Shown here piece by piece: positions 1-7,462 of a stretch of 46,885 bases of DNA (position 1 is the first letter of the stretch; each line of letters begins with the position of its first letter). A program made the translations under genes and the position numbers. The notes beneath the pieces are model-generated. The model searched no databases. It saw only the letters and a program-made list of their open reading frames with translations, and was not told where the DNA came from. Origin of the DNA: Microbacterium testaceum (lineage in GTDB: Bacteria > Actinomycetota > Actinomycetes > Actinomycetales > Microbacteriaceae). The DNA is taken from assembly GCF_006539145.1 (NCBI RefSeq), contig NZ_BJML01000015.1, positions 1-46,885 on the forward strand. Reading direction: 5' to 3'.

Positions 1-20
1 GGGGCGGGCGAACCCGCCCC
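1..20 (-). terminator. Hairpin after the sugar-binding lipoprotein gene
   Basis: GGGGCGGG and CCCGCCCC form a perfect 8-bp stem with a CGAA tetraloop, 13 nt beyond the stop codon of the ChvE-like gene. There is no clear U-tract. It could be a terminator or an intercistronic stem-loop that raises binding-protein expression above that of transporter genes expected off the left edge. Confidence 0.6.
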
Positions 21-33
21 GCCGCCGGGTGGA

Positions 34-1155
34 TCAGAGTCCGACGTCGGACGCCTTCAGGAAGCCCGAGTCGATGAGCTTCGACTGCACGTCGTCCTTG
101 GTGACCACCTCGGGGGTCAGCAGGTACGAGGGGACGACCTTCTTGCCGTTGTCGTAGGTCTTGGTGTCGTTGACCTCGACCTCCTTGCCGTCCTTCAGCT
201 CCTGGATCATCGTGAAGACCCGGTCACCGAGGGCACGGGTGTCCTTCCAGACCGTCATCGCCTGCGCACCGTCGAGGATCGCCTTGACGTTGGCCTTGTC
301 GGCATCCTGACCCGTGATGATCGGGTAGTCGGCGCCGGGGGTGTATCCGGCCGACTTCAGCGACGCCTCGATACCGATGGCGAGGCTGTCGTTGGGCGAG
401 AGCACCACGTTGACCTTCTTGCCGTTGCCGTAGAACGACGAGAGACGGTTGTCCATCTCGGACTGCGCCTTGTCGGACGCCCAGCCCTGGATGCCGATCG
501 ACGCCCAGGCGTCGTCGTTGGCGGGCGACTTGCCGCTGGGGACGACCAGCTGACCCTTGTCGATGTAGGGCTTGAGCACGTCCCACGCGCCGGCGAAGAA
601 GAACTTCGCGTTGTTGTCGTCGGGGCTTCCGGCGAAGGGCTCCAGGTTGAACGGGCCCTTGCCGTCCTTCAGGCCCAGCTTCGACTCGATGTACTGGCCC
701 TGAAGCGTTCCGACTTTGTAGTTGTCGAACGTGGCGTAGTAGTCGACGTTCTCGCTGCCGTTGATGAGACGGTCGTACGCGATGACCTTGGCGTTCTGCG
801 ACTTGGCCTCCTGCAGCACCGGGCCCAGGGTCGAACCGTCGATCGCGGCGATGACGAGGATCTTCGCGCCACCCGACAGCTGGTTCTGGATCTGGCTGAT
901 CTGCTGGTCGGTCTTGTTGTCGGCGTACTGCAGGTCGACGGTGCACCCGGCATCCTGGAGCTTCTTCTGCAGCTGCTCGCCGTCGTTGATCCAACGCTCG
1001 AGGCTGCGGGTGGGCATGGCGATGCCGACGTTGCATTCGGTCGATCCGCCACCTGCGGCGTCTCCACCGCCGTCCGCCGGGCGCGTGGAGCTGCACGCTC
1101 CGAGGCCCACGGCGAGTGCGGCGATGGCCGCACCGGTCAGGATTTTCTTCAGCAT
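34..1155 (-). CDS. chvE: ChvE-type multiple-monosaccharide ABC transporter substrate-binding lipoprotein
   Basis: 373-aa secreted lipoprotein. Residues 1-22 are a lipoprotein signal (MLKKILTGAAIAALAVGLGAC) whose lipobox cysteine would be acylated. The body is a periplasmic-binding fold of the ribose/xylose type, with stretches typical of actinobacterial ChvE proteins (ADNKTDQQISQIQNQLSGG, SPNDSLAIGIEASLKSAGY, VTGQDADK-like ITGQDADKANV). By family it binds sugars such as xylose, galactose or glucose and delivers them to a MmsA/MmsB-type ABC transporter, which would lie beyond the left edge. The ATG at 1155 is chosen because GAGAGGA sits about 8 nt upstream and the signal peptide starts there; the open frame extends further upstream without a credible start. 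An AT-richer stretch near 1262-1325 probably carries the promoter. Substrate is inferred from family only. Confidence 0.92.
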   Translation of the reverse strand: MLKKILTGAAIAALAVGLGACSSTRPADGGGDAAGGGSTECNVGIAMPTRSLERWINDGEQLQKKLQDAGCTVDLQYADNKTDQQISQIQNQLSGGAKILVIAAIDGSTLGPVLQEAKSQNAKVIAYDRLINGSENVDYYATFDNYKVGTLQGQYIESKLGLKDGKGPFNLEPFAGSPDDNNAKFFFAGAWDVLKPYIDKGQLVVPSGKSPANDDAWASIGIQGWASDKAQSEMDNRLSSFYGNGKKVNVVLSPNDSLAIGIEASLKSAGYTPGADYPIITGQDADKANVKAILDGAQAMTVWKDTRALGDRVFTMIQELKDGKEVEVNDTKTYDNGKKVVPSYLLTPEVVTKDDVQSKLIDSGFLKASDVGL

Positions 1156-1370
1156 GTGATCTGCGTTCCTCTCTGAACAGCAGGGACCCTTCGATCCGTA
1201 CCCGCGCCCTCCCCGGCGTCGGATCGGGTACGTCTTCGTTCCCGGCACTCTGGTCCGTCGAATTATGACGGCTCCGAAAAAATATCCACCGGAGGGGGTT
1301 TTGTCTATAGCCGCGTCAAAATTCATCCGCGCCCGTGACCGGACCGTGACACGTCGCGCGCGAGCGCCCC

Positions 1371-1940
1371 TCAGCGCTCGTCGTGGTCGACGCCAGACCA
1401 CAGGTCACCGCACTCGACGAGCTGCGCGTCCTGCGCGATGAGGTACGGGCGCGCGCCGATGTCGCCCCGGATCGAGGCCGCCACCGGCCCCCAGTGATCG
1501 CGGCCGAGAAGCACCGGGTGACCGGGCGCCCCGCCGTAGGTCGCCTGCACGAGAGCGTCCGCGCTCGCTCGACGCGCAACCCTCGCGACGGCAGCGCGAG
1601 GAACGTCGGGAGTGTCGACGGGCAGCACCACGACCGAGATCGACGGACCGGATGCCATCGCCCCCAGTCCCGCGCGCAGCGAGGCGGCGACCCCCGTCGC
1701 CCAATCCTCGGCTCGCACGATCGAGACGCCGGTGGGGACGAGGGCGCTCGCCGCGTCCGCCTCGGCGCCGAGGACGACCGTGACGTCGTGGCATCCGCCC
1801 TCGCTCAGTGCTCGGGCGGCGAGCGCGATCCACGACGTGCCGGCGGGAGTGCGGGCGAGGGCCTTGGGCCCACCGAACCGCCGCCCCGCCCCGGCGGCCA
1901 GGACGAGGCCCGACACGGTTCCGAGCGGGACTGCGGGCAT
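1371..1940 (-). CDS. MobA/MocA-like nucleotidyltransferase (molybdenum cofactor maturation)
   Basis: 189-aa cytoplasmic protein of the NTP_transf_3 family. Residues 14-26 hold the nucleotide-binding signature LAAGAGRRFGGPK, and a later VLPVDTP matches the metal-binding Asp strand of the family. MocA/MobA proteins attach CMP or GMP to molybdopterin to make the dinucleotide form used by xanthine-dehydrogenase-type enzymes. The gene is divergent from xdhC (51-nt gap), and a molybdenum hydroxylase is encoded at 29.2-32.8 kb, so the role fits. On its own strand TACGCT (1955-1950) lies 9 nt before the ATG, suggesting a very short leader. CTP or GTP preference cannot be read from the sequence. Confidence 0.82.
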   Translation of the reverse strand: MPAVPLGTVSGLVLAAGAGRRFGGPKALARTPAGTSWIALAARALSEGGCHDVTVVLGAEADAASALVPTGVSIVRAEDWATGVAASLRAGLGAMASGPSISVVVLPVDTPDVPRAAVARVARRASADALVQATYGGAPGHPVLLGRDHWGPVAASIRGDIGARPYLIAQDAQLVECGDLWSGVDHDER

Positions 1941-1963
1941 GGTCACGACAGCGTAGCGTGCGC

Positions 1964-1984
1964 GAAACACGCCCCGATTACGGT
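1964..1984 (+). promoter_or_regulatory. GAAAC-type promoter of the xdhC operon
   Basis: GAAACACG at 1964-1971, then TACGGT at 1979-1984 followed by C. Seven nt separate this -10-like hexamer from the ATG at 1992, so transcription probably starts at or next to the start codon (leaderless). It is one of five promoters in the window with GAAACRCG-N7-TANNNTC. Confidence 0.6.
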
Positions 1985-1991
1985 CGCATCC

Positions 1992-2960
1992 ATGCTCGAA
2001 CTGGCCCCCGACCTGGTGCCGCTGCTCGACGCGGGCGTGCCCGTGGCGGCCGTCACGGTCACCGCGGTCGTGCGCAGTGCACCCCGCGGCGTGGGCGCGA
2101 CCCTCGCCGTCACGAGAGATGCGCGGGTGATCGGATCGATCTCGGGCGGCTGCGTCGAGAACGACGCGGTCATGCTCGGTCTCGATGTCCTGCGCAGCGG
2201 CACCATCCGTCGCGCGCGCTTCGGTTTCGGCGACGACGACGCGATCACGCCGATCGCCGCCGGTCTGGCGTGCGGCGGCGCGGTCGACGTCGTCGCGTAC
2301 CGCGTCGAAGACGCGCACCGCCCCGCCCTGGAGGCGGCCCGAGACCGTCGCGATGCGACGCTGCGCCTCGACGTCGGCGGGGACGAGCCTCTCGTGCTGC
2401 ATCGACCGGCTCCCCCGCGGCTGATCATCCTCGGCGCGGGGGAGCACGCGGCCGCCCTCTGCCGACTGGGAGCCGCCGCCGGTTTCGCGGTGACCGTCTG
2501 CGACGACTGGGCCCTCCTCGTGACCCACGACCGCTTCCCCGACGCGGCCGAGCTGGTCGTCGGAGCACCCCACGAGGTGCTCGATACCCTCCCCTCCCCC
2601 GACGCACGCACGGCCGTGTGCGTGCTCACCCACGACGAGCGTCTCGACGTTCCCGCGATCCGCTCGGCGCTGCGCCTGCCGGTCGGTTTCGTCGGGGCGA
2701 TGGGCGCTCGCGCCACCGTCTCGCGTCGAGCCGCGCTCCTGCGCGCCGCCGGAGTGACGGATGCCGAGCTCTCGCGCCTGCACTCCCCTCTGGGTCTCGA
2801 CCTCGGGGGCCGCTCCCCCGAGGAGACGGCCCTGTCGGTGATCGCCGAGATCGTGGCATCCCGGAACGCCGCCGACGCTCGACCGCTGCGCGAGGCCGCC
2901 GGACCCCGCCTGCACGCGATCGCGAGTGGCGGGGACTCGTGCGCTGTGAGGAGCGCATGA
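1992..2960 (+). CDS. xdhC: XdhC/CoxI-family molybdenum hydroxylase maturation protein
   Basis: 322-aa cytoplasmic protein. The N-terminal XdhC_CoxI domain holds the conserved GSISGGCVEND segment (residues 48-58, Cys54). The C-terminal half is the XdhC Rossmann domain, starting with LIILGAGEHA (about 144-153). Family members bind molybdenum cofactor, help its sulfuration and insert it into xanthine-dehydrogenase-like apoenzymes. It is the first gene of a four-gene operon overlapping by ATGA/GTGA. The Mo enzyme it presumably serves is about 27 kb away but shares the same promoter motif. ATG 1992 is chosen because the open frame before it is antisense to the nucleotidyltransferase gene and a -10 element sits 7 nt upstream. 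Confidence 0.9.
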   Translation: MLELAPDLVPLLDAGVPVAAVTVTAVVRSAPRGVGATLAVTRDARVIGSISGGCVENDAVMLGLDVLRSGTIRRARFGFGDDDAITPIAAGLACGGAVDVVAYRVEDAHRPALEAARDRRDATLRLDVGGDEPLVLHRPAPPRLIILGAGEHAAALCRLGAAAGFAVTVCDDWALLVTHDRFPDAAELVVGAPHEVLDTLPSPDARTAVCVLTHDERLDVPAIRSALRLPVGFVGAMGARATVSRRAALLRAAGVTDAELSRLHSPLGLDLGGRSPEETALSVIAEIVASRNAADARPLREAAGPRLHAIASGGDSCAVRSA

Positions 2961-4255
2961 GCGTCACCATCGTCCGCGGCGCGATCGCGGTGATCGACGG
3001 CTCCGGGCGCGTGCGCGAGGGAGACGTCACGATCGCCGACGGGGTCGTCGTCGAGAGCGCCGACACGACGGACGCCGAGATCATCGACGCCACCGGCTGC
3101 GTCGTCACGCCCGGATTGGTCAACGCCCACCACCACCTGCTGCAGACCGCCTTCCGCACGCTGCCGGGCACGCGCGGCATCCCGATGCGCGAATGGCTCC
3201 CCGCCATGGCGGCGGCCTACACCGCGGCGGGGGTCGACCCGGAACTGACCGGTCTCGCCGCTCGAGCGGGTCTCGCCGAAGCGCTGCTGTGCGGGGTGAC
3301 CACCGTCGCCGACCACCACCTGACCTGGCCCGCCGACGCCGACACCGTCGGGATGGCCCGCGCGGCGGCGACCGCCGCGGCCGATCTCGGCGCGCGACTC
3401 GTCTTCGTGCGCGGCGCGGCGCGCGACGACCCGCAGACCGCGGCGGCATCGGCGGAGGACATCGTCTCGGCCCTCGTCCCGAATCGCGCGGGCGGTGTCT
3501 CGGCCGACGGGATGCTGCAGGTCGCCGTGGGACCGGCCGGCGTGCACAGCGACCCGCGCGAGACGTTCGCGCTGCTCGGCGAGGTGGCCCAGCGCCACGG
3601 CCTGCGCCGACGCACGCAGGCCAACGAGGTGGTGGACGTCGAGATCGCCGTCTCGCGCTACGGGAAGCGCCCCCTCGATCTGCTCGAGGAGTGGGGGTGG
3701 CTCGCCCCCGACGTGACCCTCGCCCACCTGTGCGACGTGTCCGACGACGAGATCGCGCGAGTCGCGGCATCCGGGGTCTCGGCCACCCATGCTCCCGGGT
3801 GCGACGTGCCCATGGGCTGGGGTGTCGCGCCGGTGCGGCGCCTGCTCGACGCGGGTGTCGCCGTCGGCCTCGGTACGAGCGGCGGGGGCAGCAACGACGC
3901 GGGGCACCTGCTCGCCGACGCGCGCCTTGCCCTGCAGGTGTCGGCGCTGGTCGGGCCGCAGCTGCCGGCATCCGACGTCCTGACGATGGCGACCGCCGGA
4001 TCGGCCGACGGGCTCGGGCGCCCCGAGCTCGGGCGTCTGACCCCCGGGTCGGCTGCGGACCTGTGCCTGTGGGACGTCTCCGGTGTCGCCGACGCCGGCG
4101 TGGCCGACCCCGTGGCGGGACTGCTGTGGGCCGCACCCGGCCGACGTCCGCGGACCGTCCTCGTGGCCGGACACGTCGTCGTCGATCAGGGCCGACTGAT
4201 CCGCGCCGACGAACGCGAGGTCGTCGCCCGATTGTTCGAGAGGGTGAAACGATGA
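2957..4255 (+). CDS. 8-oxoguanine deaminase-like amidohydrolase with altered metal ligands
   Basis: 432-aa amidohydrolase of the subtype-III/guanine-deaminase-like group. NAHHH (56-60) supplies the strand-1 HxH pair, and LAHLCD (His257) matches the strand-6 His. Its closest recognisable relatives are 8-oxoguanine, triazine and MTA deaminases, which act on exocyclic amino groups of N-heterocycles. Two normally invariant residues differ. The strand-5 HxxE segment (usually HTHLAE) reads RTQANE, giving Gln221 instead of His. The strand-8 Asp (usually GTDG or GVDG) is Ser308 in GTSGGGSND. Activity may therefore be changed, or depend on other metal chemistry. It overlaps xdhC by ATGA and the regulator downstream by ATGA. 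Family is secure, substrate is not. Confidence 0.85.
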   Translation: MSVTIVRGAIAVIDGSGRVREGDVTIADGVVVESADTTDAEIIDATGCVVTPGLVNAHHHLLQTAFRTLPGTRGIPMREWLPAMAAAYTAAGVDPELTGLAARAGLAEALLCGVTTVADHHLTWPADADTVGMARAAATAAADLGARLVFVRGAARDDPQTAAASAEDIVSALVPNRAGGVSADGMLQVAVGPAGVHSDPRETFALLGEVAQRHGLRRRTQANEVVDVEIAVSRYGKRPLDLLEEWGWLAPDVTLAHLCDVSDDEIARVAASGVSATHAPGCDVPMGWGVAPVRRLLDAGVAVGLGTSGGGSNDAGHLLADARLALQVSALVGPQLPASDVLTMATAGSADGLGRPELGRLTPGSAADLCLWDVSGVADAGVADPVAGLLWAAPGRRPRTVLVAGHVVVDQGRLIRADEREVVARLFERVKR

Positions 4256-4878
4256 CCACCATGGCCCCCGTGATGGATACCCCCAGCAGCGACGAACGCT
4301 TGGGCGCTCACTTGCGTGGGCTGCGCAAGGCGCGCGGGCTGACCCTCACCCAGCTCGCCGAGGCCGCGACCCTGTCGCACCCTTTCCTCAGCCAATTGGA
4401 GCGCGGTCTCGCGCGCCCGAGCATGGCGAGCCTCGAACGGCTCGCCCGGGCGCTGGGCACCAGCCGAGTCGAGCTGCTCGCGGGGTCGGAGCCGCCGCGC
4501 GCCGACCACGACGCCGAGCCCTCGTTCGTGGCCGCCGACGAGGGGGTCATCGGCCCCTATGCCGAGGGAACCGCCCGGCTGCTGGCCGAGGGCCCGCGGC
4601 GGTTCGAGCCCCTCGAGTTCACGGGGTCGAATCCGACTCCTGGCGATCACTACGTGCACGAAGAGGACGAGTTCCTCACGGTTCTCGAGGGCTCGATCGT
4701 CATCTCGTTCGGCGGCTTCGGCGAGCGCACCCTGCGGGTCGGCGACTCGGTGTACTGCCGGTCGGGCACACCGCACCGCTGGTACTCGCCCGACGGCTCC
4801 GTGTACCGGTTGCTCATCGTGAAAGAGCTCGTGCACGGCGGCGGCGCCGACGACGCGGTCGAACAGGAGGACACGTGA
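4252..4878 (+). CDS. XRE-family regulator with C-terminal cupin
   Basis: 208-aa transcription factor. Residues about 17-75 form a Cro/C1-type helix-turn-helix (LRGLRKARGLTLTQLAEAA, then SHPFLSQLERGLARPS). Residues about 130-198 form a small cupin (GDHYVHEEDEFLTVLEG, then SGTPHRWYS), which would bind the effector. Such XRE-cupin proteins usually control nearby catabolic genes in response to a small molecule. It is third in the xdhC operon (ATGA overlap upstream, GTGA overlap downstream), so it is probably autoregulated. It is one candidate for the factor acting on the shared GAAACRCG promoter motif; that link is inference. Confidence 0.88.
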   Translation: MTTMAPVMDTPSSDERLGAHLRGLRKARGLTLTQLAEAATLSHPFLSQLERGLARPSMASLERLARALGTSRVELLAGSEPPRADHDAEPSFVAADEGVIGPYAEGTARLLAEGPRRFEPLEFTGSNPTPGDHYVHEEDEFLTVLEGSIVISFGGFGERTLRVGDSVYCRSGTPHRWYSPDGSVYRLLIVKELVHGGGADDAVEQEDT

Positions 4879-5822
4879 GTGCGGGAGTGACATTCGACGC
4901 GGTTGTCCGAGAGCGGCGGGATGCCGCGGACGGCGTCGTCGTGCTCGACCTCGAGCGCGCGACGGGGACGCTGCCGCACTGGTCGCCCGGAGCGCACATC
5001 GACGTGGTCCTGCCCGGCGGAATCGAACGGCAGTACTCGCTCTGCGGCTCGCCGACCGAACGCGGCACGTGGCGCATCGGGGTCCTCCGCGAGCGCGAAG
5101 GATCGGTGTGGCTGCACGAGAACGCCCGGGTCGGGTCGACTCTGCGCGTGCGCGGCCCCGCGAACCACTTCCTGTTCGCGCCCACCGCGGGACGGTCGTA
5201 CGTGTTCGTCGCCGGCGGGATCGGCATCACGCCGATCGTGCCGATGATCGAGGCCGCCGCGGCGGCCGGGGCCGAGTGGACGCTGCTCTACGTCGGGCGA
5301 TCGCGCACGACGATGGCCTTCGTCAGCGAGCTCGAGGCGCAGCACGGCTCGCGCGTCGAGGTGTTCGCGGCCGACGAGGGACGACGACTCGATCTGCCCG
5401 ATCGGCTCGGCACACCGGTGGCTCGCACGGTCGTCTACGCGTGCGGACCCGCCCGTCTCCTCGAGGCTCTGGATGCCACGATGTCGGTGTGGCCGCGCGG
5501 AAGCCTGCACGTCGAGCGGTTCGAGGCGAAGGTGCTCGGCCCGCCCGTCTGGACCGAGCCGTTCGAGGTCGACCTGATGATGTCGGGGCTGACGGTGACG
5601 GTGCCTCCGGAGCGCTCGGTGCTCGACGTGATCGAGGAGCAGGGCATCGTCGTGCCCTCGAGCTGCCGCGTGGGCACCTGCGGAACGTGCGAAGTGGCCG
5701 TCGTCGGCGGCGACATCGAGCACCGCGACTCCGTGCTCTCTCCCGAGGAGCAGGATGCCAACCGCTCGATGATGCCGTGCGTCTCGCGCGCGGCCTGCCC
5801 GCGGATCACGCTCGAGCTGTGA
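4875..5822 (+). CDS. Phthalate dioxygenase reductase-like flavoprotein with 2Fe-2S domain
   Basis: 315-aa NAD(P)H-dependent electron-transfer protein. Order: FMN-binding barrel with RQYSLCG (about 55-61), NAD-binding domain with AGGIGITP (about 113-120) and the YACGP motif, then a C-terminal plant-type ferredoxin domain with CRVGTCGTC and a last Cys near residue 303. Relatives (VanB, PDR) hand electrons to a Rieske oxygenase. No oxygenase gene lies beside it, so the partner is either elsewhere or not a Rieske protein. A GTG start at 4875 is set by AGGAGG 4 nt upstream and the GTGA overlap with the regulator gene. It is the last gene of the xdhC operon and converges on an MFS gene. Confidence 0.9.
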   Translation: MSAGVTFDAVVRERRDAADGVVVLDLERATGTLPHWSPGAHIDVVLPGGIERQYSLCGSPTERGTWRIGVLREREGSVWLHENARVGSTLRVRGPANHFLFAPTAGRSYVFVAGGIGITPIVPMIEAAAAAGAEWTLLYVGRSRTTMAFVSELEAQHGSRVEVFAADEGRRLDLPDRLGTPVARTVVYACGPARLLEALDATMSVWPRGSLHVERFEAKVLGPPVWTEPFEVDLMMSGLTVTVPPERSVLDVIEEQGIVVPSSCRVGTCGTCEVAVVGGDIEHRDSVLSPEEQDANRSMMPCVSRAACPRITLEL

Positions 5823-5855
5823 CGACTCTCGACGGCGCGTCGTCAGCGCGAGAGT
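5820..5855. terminator. Bidirectional hairpin between convergent genes
   Basis: TGACGAC (5820-5826) pairs with GTCGTCA (5839-5845), so the two stop codons face each other in one stem. An alternative stem pairs ACTCTCG (5825-5831) with CGAGAGT (5849-5855). The 20-nt gap between convergent genes leaves no other room for termination. Confidence 0.5.
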
Positions 5856-7084
5856 GAGTCGGCCGAACCCGCGGAGGCCGTGACCCGAGGCGCCCACACG
5901 GCGGCGACTACGAGCGGAACGGCGAGCAGCACCCACGCCACGGGGACGGCGGTCCAGCCGAGCAGGGCGCCGACCGCGACGTTGCCGACGAGCACGGCGA
6001 TACCCCCGCACGTCGACAGCAGACCGAAGAACGATCCCGTCGGCAGCGCCCCGGCGAAGCGGGGAACGAGGCCCTGCGCGGTGGGGTTCGTCGTGAGGTG
6101 CCCGACGATGACGAGCCCGGCGGCGGCGAACACCGCGGCGATGAGCACGGGGTCGTCGAGAGGCACAACGGCACTCGCGGCGACCACGACGAAGCCCGCG
6201 GCCGAGAGCCCGTAGCCGACCCGCAGGGCGCGGGCCGCGCCCACGCGATGACACCAGCGCGAGACCGGCAGCTGCAGCACGAGGGTCAGGGCCGAGACCC
6301 ACGCGAACATCGCCGCGACCACCGCGGGGCCGGCCTCGGCGCGCGCGAGCTGGAGGGGGAGCGCGAGATAGAGCTGGTTGAAGGCGAGCAGGTCCGCCGC
6401 ATGGAGGGCCGAGAACGCGACGAAGCGACGGTCGCGGAGGGACCACCAGCGTCCGTGGATCCCGCGCTCGGTCGACGCGGGCGTCCGGCGCGGTAGGGCG
6501 ATCGCGAGGAACACCGCGATCAGCACGAAGAGGGCCGCCCCGGCGAGCGCGACGACGACGAAGCCCCACCCCAGCAGGGCGGCACCCACGAGGGGGCCGA
6601 GCACCGCCCCGAACTCCCCCGCGACACTCAGCCATGCGAACAGCGAGGCGCGGTGTCCCGCGCCGGCCGGGGCGCGGCGCTGCTCGGCATCCGCCACGAG
6701 GATGTTGACTCCCGGCGAGAAGAGCGCGCCGCCCAGGCCCGTCAGCACGGTCCCCGCGATGAAAAGGGCGAGCTGCGGAGCAGGCGTGAGCAGCGACAGG
6801 GCGAGGGTGGCGAAGCCGAGCACGCGCACCGCACATCCCGTGAGGATCGTGCGGCGCGCGCCGAAGCGGTCGGCGAGCACCCCTCCGACGAGGAACATGC
6901 CCTGCTGCGCGAAGGTCCGCACCCCCAGGATGAGGCCCACCGCGGCGGCGGTCAGCCCGAAGTCGGCGGTGAGCACGAGGGCGAGGAAGGGGACGACCGC
7001 GAAGAAGCCGACGTTGAACATCAGCTGCGTGCCCAGCAGCACCGGCGTGCGGGCGGCACGGGGCGGGGCGGGGGTGACGAGCAC
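5843..7084 (-). CDS. MFS transporter, probable drug/metabolite exporter
   Basis: 413-aa integral membrane protein with about 12 hydrophobic segments. The loop after TM2 carries the MFS motif A variant GGVLADRFGARRT. The overall pattern (MFNVGFFAVVPFLALVL at TM1, RASLFAWLSVAGEFGAVLGPLVG mid-protein) resembles DHA1-type exporters. The start is a GTG at 7084. It converges on the reductase gene and may export a product or a toxic analogue of the substrates handled nearby; the substrate cannot be deduced. Confidence 0.85.
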   Translation of the reverse strand: MLVTPAPPRAARTPVLLGTQLMFNVGFFAVVPFLALVLTADFGLTAAAVGLILGVRTFAQQGMFLVGGVLADRFGARRTILTGCAVRVLGFATLALSLLTPAPQLALFIAGTVLTGLGGALFSPGVNILVADAEQRRAPAGAGHRASLFAWLSVAGEFGAVLGPLVGAALLGWGFVVVALAGAALFVLIAVFLAIALPRRTPASTERGIHGRWWSLRDRRFVAFSALHAADLLAFNQLYLALPLQLARAEAGPAVVAAMFAWVSALTLVLQLPVSRWCHRVGAARALRVGYGLSAAGFVVVAASAVVPLDDPVLIAAVFAAAGLVIVGHLTTNPTAQGLVPRFAGALPTGSFFGLLSTCGGIAVLVGNVAVGALLGWTAVPVAWVLLAVPLVVAAVWAPRVTASAGSADSLSR

Positions 7085-7174
7085 GGCGATCTCCGGGGGG
7101 TCGGGGCGTCCAGCGCCGGAACGATCCTGTCATCCGCGCCGGCGCGCTCGCGAACGCGCGGTGGCGACGACGGT

Positions 7175-7253
7175 GACGAGAACAGGAGAGGAGACGAGAG
7201 CAGGCCGATCGAGCCGAAATCGGCCTGTCCTCGCGACATCCCCTGTTCTCGTC
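7175..7253. repeat. Nested inverted repeat, probable terminator-like structure
   Basis: Outer arms GACGAGAACAGG (7175-7186) and CCTGTTCTCGTC (7242-7253) match perfectly over 12 bp. Inner arms CAGGCCGAT (7201-7209) and ATCGGCCTG (7219-7227) match over 9 bp with a 9-nt loop. It sits between two divergent genes, where a terminator is not strictly needed. Confidence 0.65.
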
Positions 7254-7325
7254 GCACGCACGCGCGCGGATACCGCCGCCTGTCGGACAACTTTGTCGAG
7301 AGGGTCACGCGGGGGAAATACAGCG

Positions 7326-7346
7326 GAAACGCGTGGTTCCTAGCAT
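7326..7346 (+). promoter_or_regulatory. GAAAC-type promoter of the CodA-like/ABC operon
   Basis: GAAACGCG at 7326-7333, then TAGCAT at 7341-7346 followed by C, with the same spacing as the xdhC promoter. Transcription would begin near 7353, leaving about 110 nt before the preferred GTG start. Confidence 0.6.
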
Positions 7347-7462
7347 CGGAACATCGCCGGATGTTGGTCACACCAACACTGACGCAGCCGCCTCGAGCGG
7401 CTCGCCCCGTTGCCGTGGCTCCCGTCCCGACGCTTGTCTTCTCGACTCCTCCGGAGGCCCTC

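Larger units (their letters stand above)
7085..7462. other. Intergenic region between the MFS gene and the CodA-like operon
   Basis: No convincing gene. It holds a large nested inverted repeat (7175-7253), a short dyad TGTC-G-GACA (7281-7289), a GAAAC-type promoter (7326-7346) and an approximately 110-nt leader before the GTG at 7463. The open frame from the ATG at 7361 uses codons atypical of the neighbours (TTG, ACA, CCA, CGA, GTT) and looks untranslated. Confidence 0.6.

Noticed and set aside
1943..4174. A 743-codon open frame on the minus strand opposite xdhC and the amidohydrolase
   Set aside because: It is antisense to two genes with clear families, is Arg/Gly/His-rich and matches nothing; long shadow frames are expected at this GC content.
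2957..4255. Naming the gene 8-oxoguanine deaminase outright
   Set aside because: Two metal-ligand residues differ from characterised enzymes, so only the family is claimed.
7361..7462. ATG at 7361 as start of the CodA-like gene
   Set aside because: Codons there are atypical and no ribosome site precedes it, whereas GTG 7463 has GGAGG at good spacing; kept only as a leader question.
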